Below, one piece after another: positions 48,287 to 61,475 of a stretch of 64,000 nt of DNA. A program made the position numbers and the translations under genes. Numbering within the stretch: position 1 is the stretch's first letter; each line of letters opens with the position of its first letter. The stretch is taken from contig NC_135497.1 in assembly GCF_052857255.1 (NCBI RefSeq), forward strand, positions 190,326,290 to 190,390,289, given 5' to 3'. Under the pieces are notes generated by a model. It did no database searches. It was not told the origin of the DNA and was given only the letters and a program-made list of their open reading frames with translations. The stretch is from Amblyomma americanum (Eukaryota; Arthropoda; Arachnida; Ixodida; Ixodidae).

Positions 48287-48536
48287 AGCCGCCGCGGCGG
48301 CTGAGTGGTTATGGCGCTCGGCTGCTGGCCCGAAAGACGCGGGATCGAACCCGCGTCTTTCGATGGAGGTGAAATTTCGATGGAGGTGATATTCTAAAGG
48401 CCCGTGTGCTGTGCGGTGTCAGTGCACGCTAAAGAACCGAAGGTGGTCTAAATTATCCGGAGTCCTTCAGTACGGCGTCCGTCATAGCCTGAGTCGCTTT
48501 GGGACGTTAAACCCCCATAAACCAAACCAAAAACCA
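48287..48536 (+). mobile_element. Ruka-like SINE with perfect 15-bp target duplication
   Basis: Full-length copy: tRNA-Ser-like head (GGCTGAGTGGTTATGGCGCT and a B-box region GGGATCGAACCC), body with AGTGCACGCTAAAGAACC, and a 3' end TTAAACCCCCATAAACCAAA with a CCAAA-rich tail. AACGCGTTAATTTTA is repeated exactly at 48272-48286 and 48537-48551. A small internal duplication (TTTCGATGGAGGTGA, twice, around 48358-48388) is private to this copy. The intact target duplication suggests a relatively recent insertion. Confidence 0.9.
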
Positions 48537-48857
48537 AACGCGTTAATTTTACAGGTACAGGCTCATTATGTGCCTGTACCTGTATGGAAATTTAGTTCGT
48601 TGTCAATGGTTGTATGATTACAATTTATGACATGAAACTGGACGATAACATAAAATCAAAATAATCAAGATTTAAACAAATCTTGAACCCAATCCAGGTA
48701 CGAACAGCATCGGGCAACCGGCCCCGAATATGCCGGGGTGTTTGCGTTACAGTCAACGTGTCGGTTAGGCATGCATTTTATATTTTTAGCTGTGAAATAT
48801 TGCCGTTAAACAATTGCGTTTGTAAGCGGCTAAATGTAAGGGAGGGTGGCAATTTGG

Positions 48858-49086
48858 TTTGGTTTATGGCTTGGTTTGGTTTTGGGAGGTTTAACGTCAC
48901 AAAGCGACTCAGGCTATGGAGACGACGTAGTGAAGGGCTCCGGAAATTTCTACCACCAGGGATTTTTTAACGTGCACTGACACCGCACAGTACACGGGTC
49001 TCTAGAATTTCGCCTCCATCGAAATATGACTACCACAGCCGGGATCGAGCCCACGTCTTTCGGGTCAGCAGCCGTGTCAGTGCCAT
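48858..49086 (-). mobile_element. Ruka-like SINE, head truncated (minus)
   Basis: Minus-strand copy with a long CCAAACCA-type tail (48853-48885) and a conserved body. The head is truncated within the A box (it begins at TTATGGC). AATTTGG occurs at 48851-48857 and 49087-49093, a candidate 7-bp target duplication. Confidence 0.8.
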
Positions 49087-49319
49087 AATTTGGCTGAGTA
49101 GGTCTCGCCTTTGCGTGGGACGTCTTCAGCAGTATAACTTCTTATTGTGCTCATTGTTCTGTGCGTCTTTGATGCAGTTAAAAAGCAGCGCTGCCTGTTT
49201 ATATGTCATCAACATTCAGACTAACAATCCCTTTTAATCGCAAATTTCCCACTTTGGTAATTTAATAAGAGTTTAAGCCTTGAGACGCATCTAAAAAAAT
49301 AGAAATCACGCTGAGGCGC

Positions 49320-51296
<1,977 letters not shown>

Positions 51297-53625
51297 ACCG
51301 CAACAGTTGGTTTAACCTTGAGGAGTTTGTGAAGTGATATGAACATTTCTCCTGACCTCCTTGTCGCTTGCGCCACTTCTGCACGGTGCACCTCCCTGGC
51401 ACTCAGTTATCCGGCCAATGTTGGTGGTTATTCCCAAACCACTTTTGCTACACTTCTTGCGCGTCTCGTACGGTGCGTGCTTTGCGCGGCTTAGGCATTC
51501 CCTACGCGCACTGCTCAGCTGCAGCACACCATGAAGTAACGCGAACGGGCACTACGCAAGCCGCTGTAAGTTTCGTCATGCTAGCAAGCATCCACTGCGC
51601 ACGTTTCACGGGACTGTCTAAATAACGGTGGATGGGCAGGCCCTAAGTCGATCACCGCGACACCTTCGGCACGACTCCTCCATTTGTTGTGAAACGCTTT
51701 GCTCCTCCAAAGGTCTCATTTTGCTGCTACTGCAGCTTTCTCGTAGATGGCACAAGGCGTACTCCACACGGCTTAAGTTCAATACGTCGCCGCCGGCACC
51801 TAAACCTTTTAGGCCTTCCATTTATCCCCCATTCCATTTACAGTGGTCGCTGCGACCATCGCCACACTTTGCTGCTGCTTGTCATGCTTTTCGAAAGTTG
51901 CGAGTCCACAAGATTTGCCTCCGTGTCCTGAAGGGCAGCTCCGGTAGTTTCCCCGGTTATCTAAACTTCCGGAGGACGAAGAGAAATTTTCCTGTCGCTT
52001 CTACAGAGCTCAGAAAAGCCGGGGTGCAACGAGAGCTCCTTTGCATGGCCCATGCAGCGAACACTGCCCAAGGACGGCACACGCATGCAGACTGCTGTCA
52101 CGGGATGAGGAGACGGAAGCTGAGAGTGGCCTTGGCGATAACTCATCACACAGCGTCCGGGAGAACAGGAAGGTTACATAAAAGACGAGACTAAATCTCG
52201 TTCGCTTCAGAGCGCCGGAGTCACCGGTCAAAATTAATGCAAGACAAGGAAGTTTTGCTTATTTTATAAGCCTTTAGTCCTGGTCACGTGTTTAGAAGCA
52301 CAGCATGACAAGAAGCCTTGCAATAATAATAAAAGTAAGGCCTCATTACTATTATTGCAAAAGCTCCAATGCAAAGCGCATGATAAATTCTTCTCCTACC
52401 TCAGCCACTGCACGCCCGAACCCGTGTCCGTCGACTGTGTCTCGAGGAACGCGCCCGTTCGGCATTGAATCTATCCGCGCGAAGCTTCGGCAGCACTGAA
52501 ACTTTGCCGATCTGGGCTCTCGAAGGCCTCCTCCCAGCTTCGTGGGTCGTGCGCAGCGGAATATTGAGAATAGTAAAGGCACCAAAAAGAAACTGCGCAT
52601 ACGCGACATGCGCGCGAAACATTAACGGCGGTAAACAAACAAGAAGAGAGCGCACCCTCGGCGACGTTTCGAACCTCGAGCTAAGAATGGGCCTTCGAGA
52701 GGAATCGCCGGCCTGCCTGGGTAATTATTCGGCCGATGCGTGTGCGAGCGGGCTCCGGCGCACGCACAGGCAACGGGCCGTTCCCCTTCTCTTCGGCGGC
52801 GCCTTCCGTGTGGCGGCGGCACTCGTGTATTTCGGGGGCTCTGCCGACTGTCCGAGCGGCGAAAGCTCCGATGAAGCGGACGCCCCCAGCAGCGGCGGGC
52901 TACTCTAAACGCGCCCGCGATGGTCACACGTCTCGCCCGCGGGCCGCACCAGCCTTTCCTGTACGCGGCTCCGAGACAGGAAAGCGGCGGCCGCAGCCTG
53001 AAGCGCGCGGCCCGTGAGCTGGGTTTCTTTTTTGAGAGGCGTGAGAAACACAACTGGAAGGGCGTGGTATTCGGCCGCGCTGCCTGCCGCCGACCGCCGT
53101 ATCTGATCCATTCCCCAGGTGTGGTCGCAGCGGCCTTGTCTTTATTGTTTATCCGGGAGAGCGCTTTCGGCCACTGGCATGTTGCGCCCCGTTCGCCGCC
53201 GGAGCGCGTGCCGGCCAGAGCGTATAGATCCTATTTTTGGGAGAAGGAGGGGGGCCCGAGCCGTTGCTCTCGCCTCCGAAGTGGACACAAGAGAAAGCAA
53301 ACAGGGCGCTGTGCCTACGCTTTGCACCAGGCACCGCCTCCTCCTCGCCCCCGTGAATGGCCGCTCGTTACTGCGACGAAGAAAAGGAGCTCGGCCGGAT
53401 TTGGAGAGAGACCCTAATGAATGTACCAAAAAATGCCCGCCAAAGGAGAGCAACGGGGGAATGCAGCGGTAACAAAAATAGCTATCAGCGGACGACGGCG
53501 AGATGAATAGGAAGGCTGTGTTACCATTGGGTGACCAGCGCAACGTCTGAAAGCGCTATTTCCCTCTCAGCTCGAGCGTTTTGGGCGCCGCCACTACGGT
53601 GCGTGCTTGTAAATCTCGGCTCTTT
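51297..53625. other. Intergenic; unrecognised ORF, then a CpG-rich region upstream of GRP-3
   Basis: An open frame at 51628-52194 (plus, 188 codons) has no domain, signal peptide or promoter that I recognise and is likely chance. 52380-53500 is strongly CpG-rich, with long overlapping frames in several phases (147, 165 and 143 codons). Such overlap is expected from stop-poor GC-rich DNA. It lies directly upstream of the GRP-3 promoter and may be regulatory. Confidence 0.4.
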
Positions 53626-53633
53626 TGGCCGAG

Positions 53634-53642
53634 TATATAAGG
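53634..53642 (+). promoter_or_regulatory. TATA box of GRP-3
   Basis: TATATAAGG, 70 bases before the GRP-3 ATG, sharing TATATAAG with GRP-1. Transcription would start near 53665. Confidence 0.78.
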
Positions 53643-53703
53643 CCGCGCCGGCCACCGTCAAACCATCACTCGATCGCTTGAAGCCCATCGAGCACTTTGG
53701 ACT

Positions 53704-55772
53704 ATGCGTGCCCTGGTAGGTGCCCAACGCATGTATCCAAGCCCCGCGTCGGTAGGCAGGCGCTAGGCGGCTACTTGTGGCGGGTAGCACTGAAGTGAGG
53801 GAATTCATCCAACGACCAGGTCGCTCGGGAGGATAGGGACGCGACGTGCGCAGTTTGACCGTGAACGAATGCTTTTGGGCGGGATAGTATGGAGATGCAA
53901 ATCGTGATGCTGCGGTACTTGCCCTTTCAGTAGATATCTTGTTGTTGTTATCGATATATTTTTTTTTTCAGCGTTAATCCTATGCTTGTTATTCCTTGTT
54001 TCCTCCTACCTGTTACCGCTATGCAGGGTCATTTCAGCAAAAGAATATGTCATGCACAAGCACAAGGCAGTTTCTTTTGTTCGTGGAGTTAGAGAAATAT
54101 ATTTCACTATCGCTGTCGCAAATTCCAGCATGTGACAAGGCCGGGTCGATTTCAGTTATTTCGCTTTTCTATATCACAGAAATCCGCGCAATGCTACGCA
54201 TGGAATAACTTCTTCTCTTGAGAAGATCGGCGCACGAACGTAACTCTTGCAAACAGCGGCGCAAAGCCCGAGACTTAAAAACAGCCACAGAGTTCGTTAC
54301 CGACTTCACGAAGTCAAAATGACAGCCATTCATTCTTAACGGCTCCTGTTTTCATTTATGCGTATCGTTTGCCGTTCGAATGGCTCGCTGGAGAGTTAGT
54401 TATAAATTCTTGTGACGCTAGCGTTTTGTGTCGGAACTAAGAATCCAAAAACTGTGCGCACAAAAATCTGAGCAAAGAAAAGAGTGATTCCGGATTACGG
54501 GGTCGTGTTTTCTCTTGCACTTTATGCTTTCCTGCTTACGATAGTAAACGTCACGCGCCACCTGGCGCTATCGGTAGCATTGATCTCGTGGCGATGACCG
54601 TCTCTCTTGCTGCCTAAAAAGTGTGCCAGCCCCGTGCAGCTTTCCCGTAAGCCAGTAGCATACGAAGATGTCTCTATGCATCGGGTGTCGGGCCTCTGGT
54701 AGGCTGTTGCGAAAGTGAACCTCGATTCCAGCCTACGTGATCTCACAAGGAGCCGCAACCTCAAATCTAGGTCTTGCCTACTGCCCCAGGTAAAACGTAT
54801 TCACGCGACGCCTCGCGAGAGCTCAGTGCGTCAAAAACCGGGTTATTTTCGAGATGGTCGCTTTTTCTTCAGTACGATTTGCCAACGCTGGCCGGTTCTC
54901 CAAGGCTGGCGTCATCTGAGTGGAGTTTTGACCTGCTCTGCAGGTGACGCTCCAGCCATGGTACTAGAGCGCCACAGTCAGATCCAGCGCGCTCATAATC
55001 CCTCTTCGAAACAGAACACATGAAAAGCAGGAAATTTGGGCCTGGCAGACATACGCGCTTTAACTAGGCGAAAATGCAAAATGGAATGGCAATGGCGACA
55101 TGGTGCTCGAAATACGAAGCAGTCGATAACATAAGTGCAAAGCGAGATTTTATTTCTTAACAGGCTATGGTTATCTTGGTAGCAGCCAGTGATAACGGGT
55201 GCATTTTATGAGTGGCGCTCTGTTAACTATGAAAGATGCATGAGCGTACTCTGAGGGGATTCGCCCCTTCAGGCAACTTTAAACTTCGCAGGTTGTAGCG
55301 GCCGTAAATCGTGCTTACAACTCTTTCTTAGGAGTTTGTCGCGACGGCCGCCCTTCACTGCGGTATGCTTAAAAATTCTGGAAGAATAACGAGCCACTGG
55401 TTTATCCAACTGCTGAGAAAAGAAAACTTGTAATTGAAATAGGCTCGTGTGCTGCTCGCCGCATGACTAGCAACTCGGCATTTCCAGGTTGTCGCCGTTG
55501 CCCTCTGCGCCCTTCTGGGTGTGGCGCTGGCCGGCTTCTACGGAGGCCACGGGGGCGGCTTCGGTGGTGGCTATGGCCACGGCTACCACAAGACGGTCCC
55601 CGGCCCTAGCTTCCTCGTCAAGACCGTCCACCACGTCCACAAGCTTCACCACGGAGGAGCCCTCTTCGGCCACGCCCACCACGGCTACGGCGGCGGACAC
55701 GGAGGCTTCGGAGGAGGACACGGGGGAGGTGTCTTTCTGCTCAAGGGCGGATACGGCCACGGCTACCATTAA
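53704..55772 (+). CDS. Secreted glycine/histidine-rich protein GRP-3 (two coding exons)
   Basis: Predicted 98-residue secreted protein. Exon 1 (53704-53715) encodes MRAL and ends at the donor GTAGGT. Exon 2 starts at 55488 after GGCATTTCCAG and ends at the TAA 55770-55772. The intron is 1772 bases, phase 0. The signal peptide spans residues 1-19 (MRALVVAVALCALLGVALA). The mature chain is Gly/His/Tyr-rich, with GGGYGHGYH at 30-38. The core KTVPGPSFLVKTVHHVHKL (39-57) is almost identical to GRP-1. An HGGG-rich region follows, and the C-terminus is VFLLKGGYGHGYH. His content is much higher than in GRP-1 or GRP-2. That could allow metal binding or pH-dependent assembly, but this is inference. It is likely a cuticle or cement structural protein. 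Confidence 0.85.
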
Positions 55773-55781
55773 CACCTACAA

Positions 55782-56266
55782 GTAAGTATCTGCAGCTTGG
55801 CGTGGATGGTCCATTACAGGGAGGCTGTTCTCGGTCGCTGCTACTGCGGTTAGCGCAAAATCGACGTCCTCCATGCCCTTAATACATGTATTTCGACCTG
55901 GCAGCGCAGCTATCATTGTGGTAGTTCAGATATTCAGTCGGCAGACAGCAAAGCGAAGCCATCAAAAGGAGGAAACAAAAACAAGGAAGCTCAAGAGCGG
56001 TGAATGCAGCTGCTTTGCCGTTTGGCCAGTGATGCAGCCTTACTGTACATGACCAGCGCTTCTGATTACATGAATTTGAGAGAAATTATTTAGTTTATCT
56101 AACGTAAGGAGGTGTATAGGGTCCCCGGCGCTTTCTGCATGCCCTCCGTAGCCTGAATAGTCGGCGCAGATGTCTCTGAAGAAATGCATGCTCTTACTTT
56201 CCTATGCACATGGGAGATTCATTGAATTGTGCAATTAAGCTCTGCATTAATCCTGTATCTTTGCAG
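55782..56266 (+). other. 3' UTR intron of GRP-3
   Basis: A strong donor (A/GTAAGT, ten bases after the stop codon) and a strong acceptor (TGTATCTTTGCAG, ending 56266) define a 485-base intron in the 3' UTR. A terminal non-coding exon follows. The intron holds nothing recognisable. Confidence 0.65.
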
Positions 56267-56402
56267 TTGCGGGACACAAGCTGTAATCCGCAGGAAGGAC
56301 TGAAGTACAAGAGATCTTCAGCTTGGTACGGTCAGCAAATGCGCCAGAGGCTCAAAAACCATGCTGTACATAAGTTGTAAATAAAGAGTTTTGATTTTTC
56401 CA
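56267..56402 (+). other. Terminal non-coding exon of GRP-3 with poly(A) signal
   Basis: The exon begins after TTTGCAG and contains AATAAAG at 56380-56386. The transcript probably ends within about 25 bases of it. It has no open frame of note. Confidence 0.6.
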
Positions 56403-57374
56403 TAATGAAAAAGCTGGCTTGATTTGTGTGTGGACATCTTTAAGCGGCACTTTTTTTCGAAAACGGTTTTATAAAGCGGACTAATTCCAGAACATCTGTT
56501 GAGTTCAAATCATCTGCTCAAACTTCGAGATACTAAAGGATCAGTAAATTCATCTCGCATTGCTCTTTCGCACTACTTTTGAGAGCTTTGCTAATTATAC
56601 TCGATTTATGCGCTCATTAACACCGGCCGTGACTGACCATAACAGATAAACTAAGAAGAAATGCCGATGCACAATAGATGCAGACGGCTTAGGAACCCTC
56701 CGCCAGTTATAGTAGTTCAACACTTGCCTCCCCTGGGAGCCTTGACTTCATTTCAAATGCAATAATTTCTGGTATTAAGGGAGTTTAGTTTGTTCGGTTC
56801 CGCTACAGCACACCGATATTGGCAAGTCTGTTGCACTTTTATTCAATCTCACTTTAAAGGCACACATAGGACAACTCCGTCCAGGTATTACTCTCGGTAA
56901 AAATTTATTCTCTGGCTGCGCTGACGCTTGTCTGGCAGAAAAGTACGCATTTATCACCGAGAAAATTACATTGCGGGTGCCGGTTGCCACTGTATTGAAG
57001 CAAATAGCGGTTAGCATAGCCTCTGTGATCCGCGTTTAAAAGGTGACGATGCATGCATTTCACCTGCGAAATCGCCTGGCGATAGCGATACCTATATTTA
57101 GTTTCTTTTTTTGCTGTTTTCTAGCTTATAAAAGCTCCGTTTAGGTGAGAATGGATCTTCACGGTTAGAACGCTGTACGCTATCGATACAGGCCAATTTC
57201 TATTTGTCCTCAACGTCCCTTCAACTATCATGTTGTTAGTTCACGCCGGAATTTCTAGCCAAAACAAATTTTTTTTTCTCGATGATTTCAATACTGCTGG
57301 CCTGTAGAATAACGCTAGTTTATCAGTATCTATGGAGGTGCTGCATGCTGCAGAAACACTAAAGATGACCCTAG
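56403..57374. other. Intergenic, includes a dispersed repeat segment
   Basis: No gene recognised. 57117-57210 is a second copy of the segment at 21668-21760. Confidence 0.4.
57117..57210 (+). repeat. Dispersed repeat segment shared with 21.7 kb
   Basis: Starts TTTTCTAGCTTATAAAAGCT and continues through CTCCGTTT, matching 21668 onward with two changes in 26 bases, then loosely. The family is unclassified. Confidence 0.35.
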
Positions 57375-57386
57375 CCTATCTACTGA

Positions 57387-57634
57387 TGCGCCGCCTCGGT
57401 GGCTGAGTGGTTATAGCGCTCGGCTGCCGGCCCGAAAGACGCGGTTTCGAGCCCGGCCGCGGCAGTCGAATTTCGATGGAGGCAAAATTCTGGAGGCCCG
57501 TGTGCTGTGCGATGTCAGTGCACGATAAAAAAACCCCAGGTGGTCGAAATTTCCGGAGCCCTCCACTACGGCGTCCTCAATAGCCTGAGTCGCTTTGGGA
57601 CATTAAACCCTCATAAACCAAACCATAAACCGAA
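57387..57634 (+). mobile_element. Ruka-like SINE with 12-bp target duplication
   Basis: Full-length copy with head (GGCTGAGTGGTTATAGCGCT), a B box with one base inserted (GGTTTCGAGCCC), a conserved body, and an AAACCAAACC-type 3' end. CCTATCTACTGA occurs at 57375-57386 and 57635-57646. Confidence 0.88.
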
Positions 57635-57837
57635 CCTATCTACTGACGCCATAATACGTTTTCAAGGGTAGCCTATCTAATTACAGCGCTCTAAATTTTG
57701 AGATGCAACAACGGTCAAAGAAAAAACAGCGCTATGCTTAGCATGTCTAGGTCATTTATCATGCTTTGCAGTCCGTCCCTTAAGTTACTTAGCAAAGCAA
57801 TGTCATCGGCGAGTCGCAAACTAGTAAGTACGCTCAG

Positions 57838-58070
57838 CAGCCGCCGCGTTGGCTCTGTGGTTATGGCGCTCGGCTGCTGACCCTAAAGACGCGGGTTCGA
57901 TTCCGGCCGTGTCGGTCTCATTTCGATGGAGACGAAATACTAGAGGCCCGTGTACTGTGCGAGGTCAGTGCACGTTAAAGAACCCCAGGCGGTCCAAATT
58001 TCCGTAGCCCTTCACTACAGCGTCCCTCATATAGTCTCAGTCGCTTTGGGACGTTAAACCCCATAAGAAC
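57838..58070 (+). mobile_element. Ruka-like SINE inserted in the RTE RT domain
   Basis: Full-length plus-strand copy with head (GGCTCTGTGGTTATGGCGCT), a perfect B box (GGTTCGATTCC), a conserved body and a TTAAACCCCATAAGA end. The antisense RTE frame stops at one edge and resumes at the other just before its ADD motif. The flanks share only about 5 bases (CTCAG/CTGAG), so no clean target duplication is called. Confidence 0.85.
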
Positions 58071-58978
58071 TGAGTATCTTCATTAACTATTACCTCCTAC
58101 TGTTCCCAGTCCAGGTCTCTACTACCACCTGTAAACAAGCAGTGAATGTCGGTGGAGAGATCGAGCCTCCCTGCCTTACACCCTTCCTTGTCGGGATTTT
58201 ATTCCTTTCTTTATGGAGCACTGTGGTGGCTGTGCAGCCGCTGTAGATATCTTCCAGTTTTTTTTTCTTTCTTTTTTAACACAAGGTTCTTTTACACGCT
58301 GATTCGGTTATTACTGCATGACGGGTGATGTTCCGACTGAATCAAATGCTTTCTCGTAATCCATAAATGCTATATAAAAGGGTTGATTATATTATGCGTA
58401 TTCTCTTTCACCAGCTTGATAGTGTCAATATGGTCTATTGTCGAGAAATTATGACGACAGATTGTCGAGTCGTTCAGTTGATTGGAGTCAAAGGTTGTCC
58501 TAATTCTACAGCAATTAAGTTTGAAATACCTTGTGGTAAATAGACGGTAAGCTGATCTGTCTGTAATTTTTCAAGTCCTTGACGTCTCCTTTCTTTTGGA
58601 TTATAATAATGTTAGCGTTTTTCCAAGATTGCGGTACGCCCGAGGTCATGAGTGGTTGTGTATACAGGGTGGCCTGTTACCCTAGCACAATCTCCCCACC
58701 GTCCTTCAAAAGATCTGCTGTTGCCTGATGCTCACCAGCTGCTTTCCCCATTTGTACTGCCCCTAAGGCTTTCTTTACTTCCTTCTTCGTTACCGGCGGA
58801 ATGTCCAATTTATCTGCACTACTGCTTCTCTCAATACCGAACTGTTACTCCGGCTACTGTATAGATTTGTGTATAACTCCGCGGATACATTAACTATCTT
58901 ATCCACTCTGGTATTGGCATCGCCCTGTCTCTTAGCACGTGCATCTGATTTTTGGTTAGGCTTAATTTCCTCTTGCTA

Positions 58979-60595
58979 ATTTGAGAGAGGAGAGGAGCTT
59001 AGGCTTGGAGAGGGAACGGAAGGAGCTACTAAAGAGGAAGTCCATTAACGAGTTAGCAGTAAGAGGGAAAGTACCGGAATTAAGGATATCGCTGCAAAAC
59101 AGATATTCGGCTTTAACTGAGAAAGACGATCTGGATGTTCTTACAATGAACGTTAATCTGACAGTCATAATTACGGAGTGCGCAGCAGAAGTAGGCGGTA
59201 GGACGGCTCGACAGGATACCGGCAAGCTACCTCAGGTGACGAAAGATCTAATTAAGAAACTCCAAAACATGAGGGCGTCTAACCCTACCGACAGAATAGA
59301 ACTGACAGAGCTATCGAAGTTAATAAATAAGCGCAAGGCAGCCGACATAAGGAAGTTTAATATGGAGAGAATCGAGCATTTTCTAAAGAACGGAGGTAGT
59401 CTAAAAGCGGTGAAGGGGAAACTAGGCATAGATAAAAAAACAGGTGTGTGCGTTAAGAGACAAGCAAGGTAATGTCATTAGCAATATGGATAAGATAATT
59501 AACGTATAGCTGAAGAGATCTATACAAATCTATACAGTAGCCAATGCAATCAGAACGTTAATGATGGAGACAGTAGCGCACAGCATTGCGTCATCCTGCC
59601 AGTAACGAATGAGGAAATAAAGAAAGCCTTAGGAGCAATGAAAAGGAAAAAGCAGCTGATGAGGATCAAGTAACAGCAGATCTGTTGAAAGACGGAGGGG
59701 AGATTCTGCTAAAAAAACTAGCCACCCTGTATACGCAATGCCTTATGACCGCGACCGTACCAGAAGTTTGGAAGAACGCAAATATAATCTTAATTCATAA
59801 GAAAGGAGATGCCAGAGACTTGAAAAATTACAGACCGATCAGCTTACTGCCCGTTGCTTACAAGGTATTTAGTAAGGTAATCGCTAATAGAGTCAGGGCA
59901 ACCTTATACTTTAATCAACCCAAAGTTCAGGTAGGCTTTCGTAAAGGATATTCCACAATAGATCATATTCACACTATCAATTAGATGATAGAGAAATGCG
60001 CAGAATATAACCAACCCCTATATATAGCCTTCATTGATTATAAGAAAGCATTTGACTCAGTGAGGATAAGAATGGGTGTAACGCATACGGCAGGTTCTCT
60101 CAGATAATGAATAGCAGGTTACCAATATCCCTCAAGAGAAAAGTGTACAACAGCTGCATCTTACCGGTACTCACCTACGGGGCAGAAGCGTGGAGGCTAA
60201 CGAAAAGGGTTCAGCTTAAGTTAAGGACACAGCGAGCCATGGAAAGAAAAGTGATAGGTGTAACGTTAAGAGACCGGAAGCGGGCAAAGTGGGTGAGGGA
60301 ACAAACGCGGGTTAATAACATCCTAGTCGAAATCCAGAGGAAGAAATGGGCTTGGGCAGGGCATGTACTGCGAAGGCAAGATAACCGCTGGTCCTTAAGG
60401 GTGACAGAGTGGATTCCAAGAGAAGGTAAGCGTAGCAGGGGCGGCAGAAGGTTAGGTGGGCGGATGAGATTAGGAAGTTTGCAGGCACAGGGTGGGCGCA
60501 GCTGGCAAAGGACAGGGTTAATTGGAGAGACATGGGAGAGGCCTTTGCCCTGCAGTGGGTGTAGTCAGGCTGATGACGATGATGAATTTCATCTT
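58979..60595 (+). mobile_element. Younger sense RTE LINE, 5'-truncated, RT core deleted
   Basis: Best-preserved RTE copy. 58981-59472 is one open frame covering the endonuclease-RT linker. 59600-60060 has RT motifs DEDQVTADLLK, NIILIHKKGDARDLKNYRPI, GFRKGYST and the motif A Asp in FIDYKKAFDSV. At 60060-60064 the sequence jumps straight to RIRMG, losing about 0.7 kb that should include VRQGD and FADD. A one-base shift follows near 60074. 60107-60590 encodes the tail (YGAEAW, RWSLRVTEW), ending in a GATGACGATGATGA tail. The copy is inactive. Confidence 0.8.
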
Positions 60596-60623
60596 GATCG
60601 TTTTTTGGCCACCTCCATTCTTT

Positions 60624-60853
60624 CCCATACAAAAAACTCCTATGGGCGTCTATGGAAAAAGTTATGTCCGTCTATGGCCTTTTATGAACGTCTATAAGCA
60701 CCCATAGAGGTGCTTATTGCCAGCTATTGAAAAATCTATGCCACCATAAAAATATATAAGCCTGTATAGACAGCTATAGACAGAAATAGGAAAGGTCTAT
60801 AGCTATATTTGGGCCAAAATTCTATAGCCGGCCATAGGACATTTTTGTAGGGG
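60624..60853. mobile_element. 230-bp TIR element rich in TCTATRG words
   Basis: The left end CCCATACAAAAAACTCCTAT and the reversed right end CCCCTACAAAAATGTCCTAT are imperfect inverted repeats over about 30 bases. The interior repeats TCTATGG/TCTATAG or its complement roughly ten times in both orientations. The termini resemble the CCCTTACAAAAA ends of the 39.1-kb element. No clear TA duplication is present. It lies between the younger RTE and the resumed older RTE. Confidence 0.6.
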
Positions 60854-61475
60854 CTACAGCAAGCTCGATTCTTTCCATATTTTACTTCCTTATGCCGGTT
60901 ACCTTACGTTTATGGTTTAACTTTGATAGCTTTACCAGTTTTATTCTGTCTGTTGCGTTAAAAGCTTTCATGCTTTCAGTTTTCCTAATGGGAAAATTCG
61001 TCTCCTGAGAAACCTTACCGGTACCCTGTCTAACTATCCTATCGTCTACTTCTACTACACACTCCGTAATGACATCTCTTAAATTGTTCATTGCTTGTGC
61101 ACTAAGTTCGTCGAGCTCTATTGGAGTGTCCTACGCTGAGATTATGAATTCCTCTACTTTTTCTCTCACCACTAACACGTTAATGGGCATCTTTCTCGCT
61201 ACTTCCTTCCGTTCTGTGTTCAAGCCTAGGCTAATTCGAAACCTCACCATCCAATGGCCACTGCATCGAACCTTTCCGAGCACCTTCACATCTTGCACGA
61301 TACCAGGGTGAGCGCACAAAATGAAGTCTATTTCATGTTTAGTCTCCCATTCGGGCTCTTCCACGTCCATTTCCGGTTCTTCCTTTTGCGGAATAAGGTA
61401 TTTATGATATGTAAATTACTTCCTTCTGCGAACTCTATTAGTAACTTTAACAACAGAAGATCTCAGTCAAGCTAG

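Larger units (their letters stand above)
57660..61475 (-). mobile_element. Older antisense RTE LINE, interrupted by nested insertions
   Basis: Three separated pieces read in order on the minus strand as one RTE copy. 61475-60863 holds the endonuclease C-terminus (RKWTWKSPNG; SDHR decayed to SGHW) up to NMERIE. 58978-58071 holds RT from the KRKL linker through LKNYR, KAFDSV and VRQGGSISP. 57837-57660 holds the LRLADDIALLSN active-site block. The gaps are filled by a SINE (57838-58070) and by a younger plus-strand RTE with a small TIR element (58979-60862). Stops and frame changes abound. No 3' end is recognised beyond 57660. Confidence 0.72.

Noticed and set aside
51628..52194. 188-codon plus-strand open frame
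   Set aside because: No domain, signal peptide, promoter or splice context recognised. Composition looks like chance translation of intergenic DNA.
52465..53543. Several 110-165 codon frames in all phases
   Set aside because: Stop-poor CpG-rich DNA yields overlapping frames on both strands. Arg/Pro-rich translations have no domain.
57660..61475. Twin-priming 5' inversion as the explanation for opposed RTE segments
   Set aside because: The antisense and sense parts cover the same RT region and differ in sequence, so they are two copies rather than one inverted insertion.
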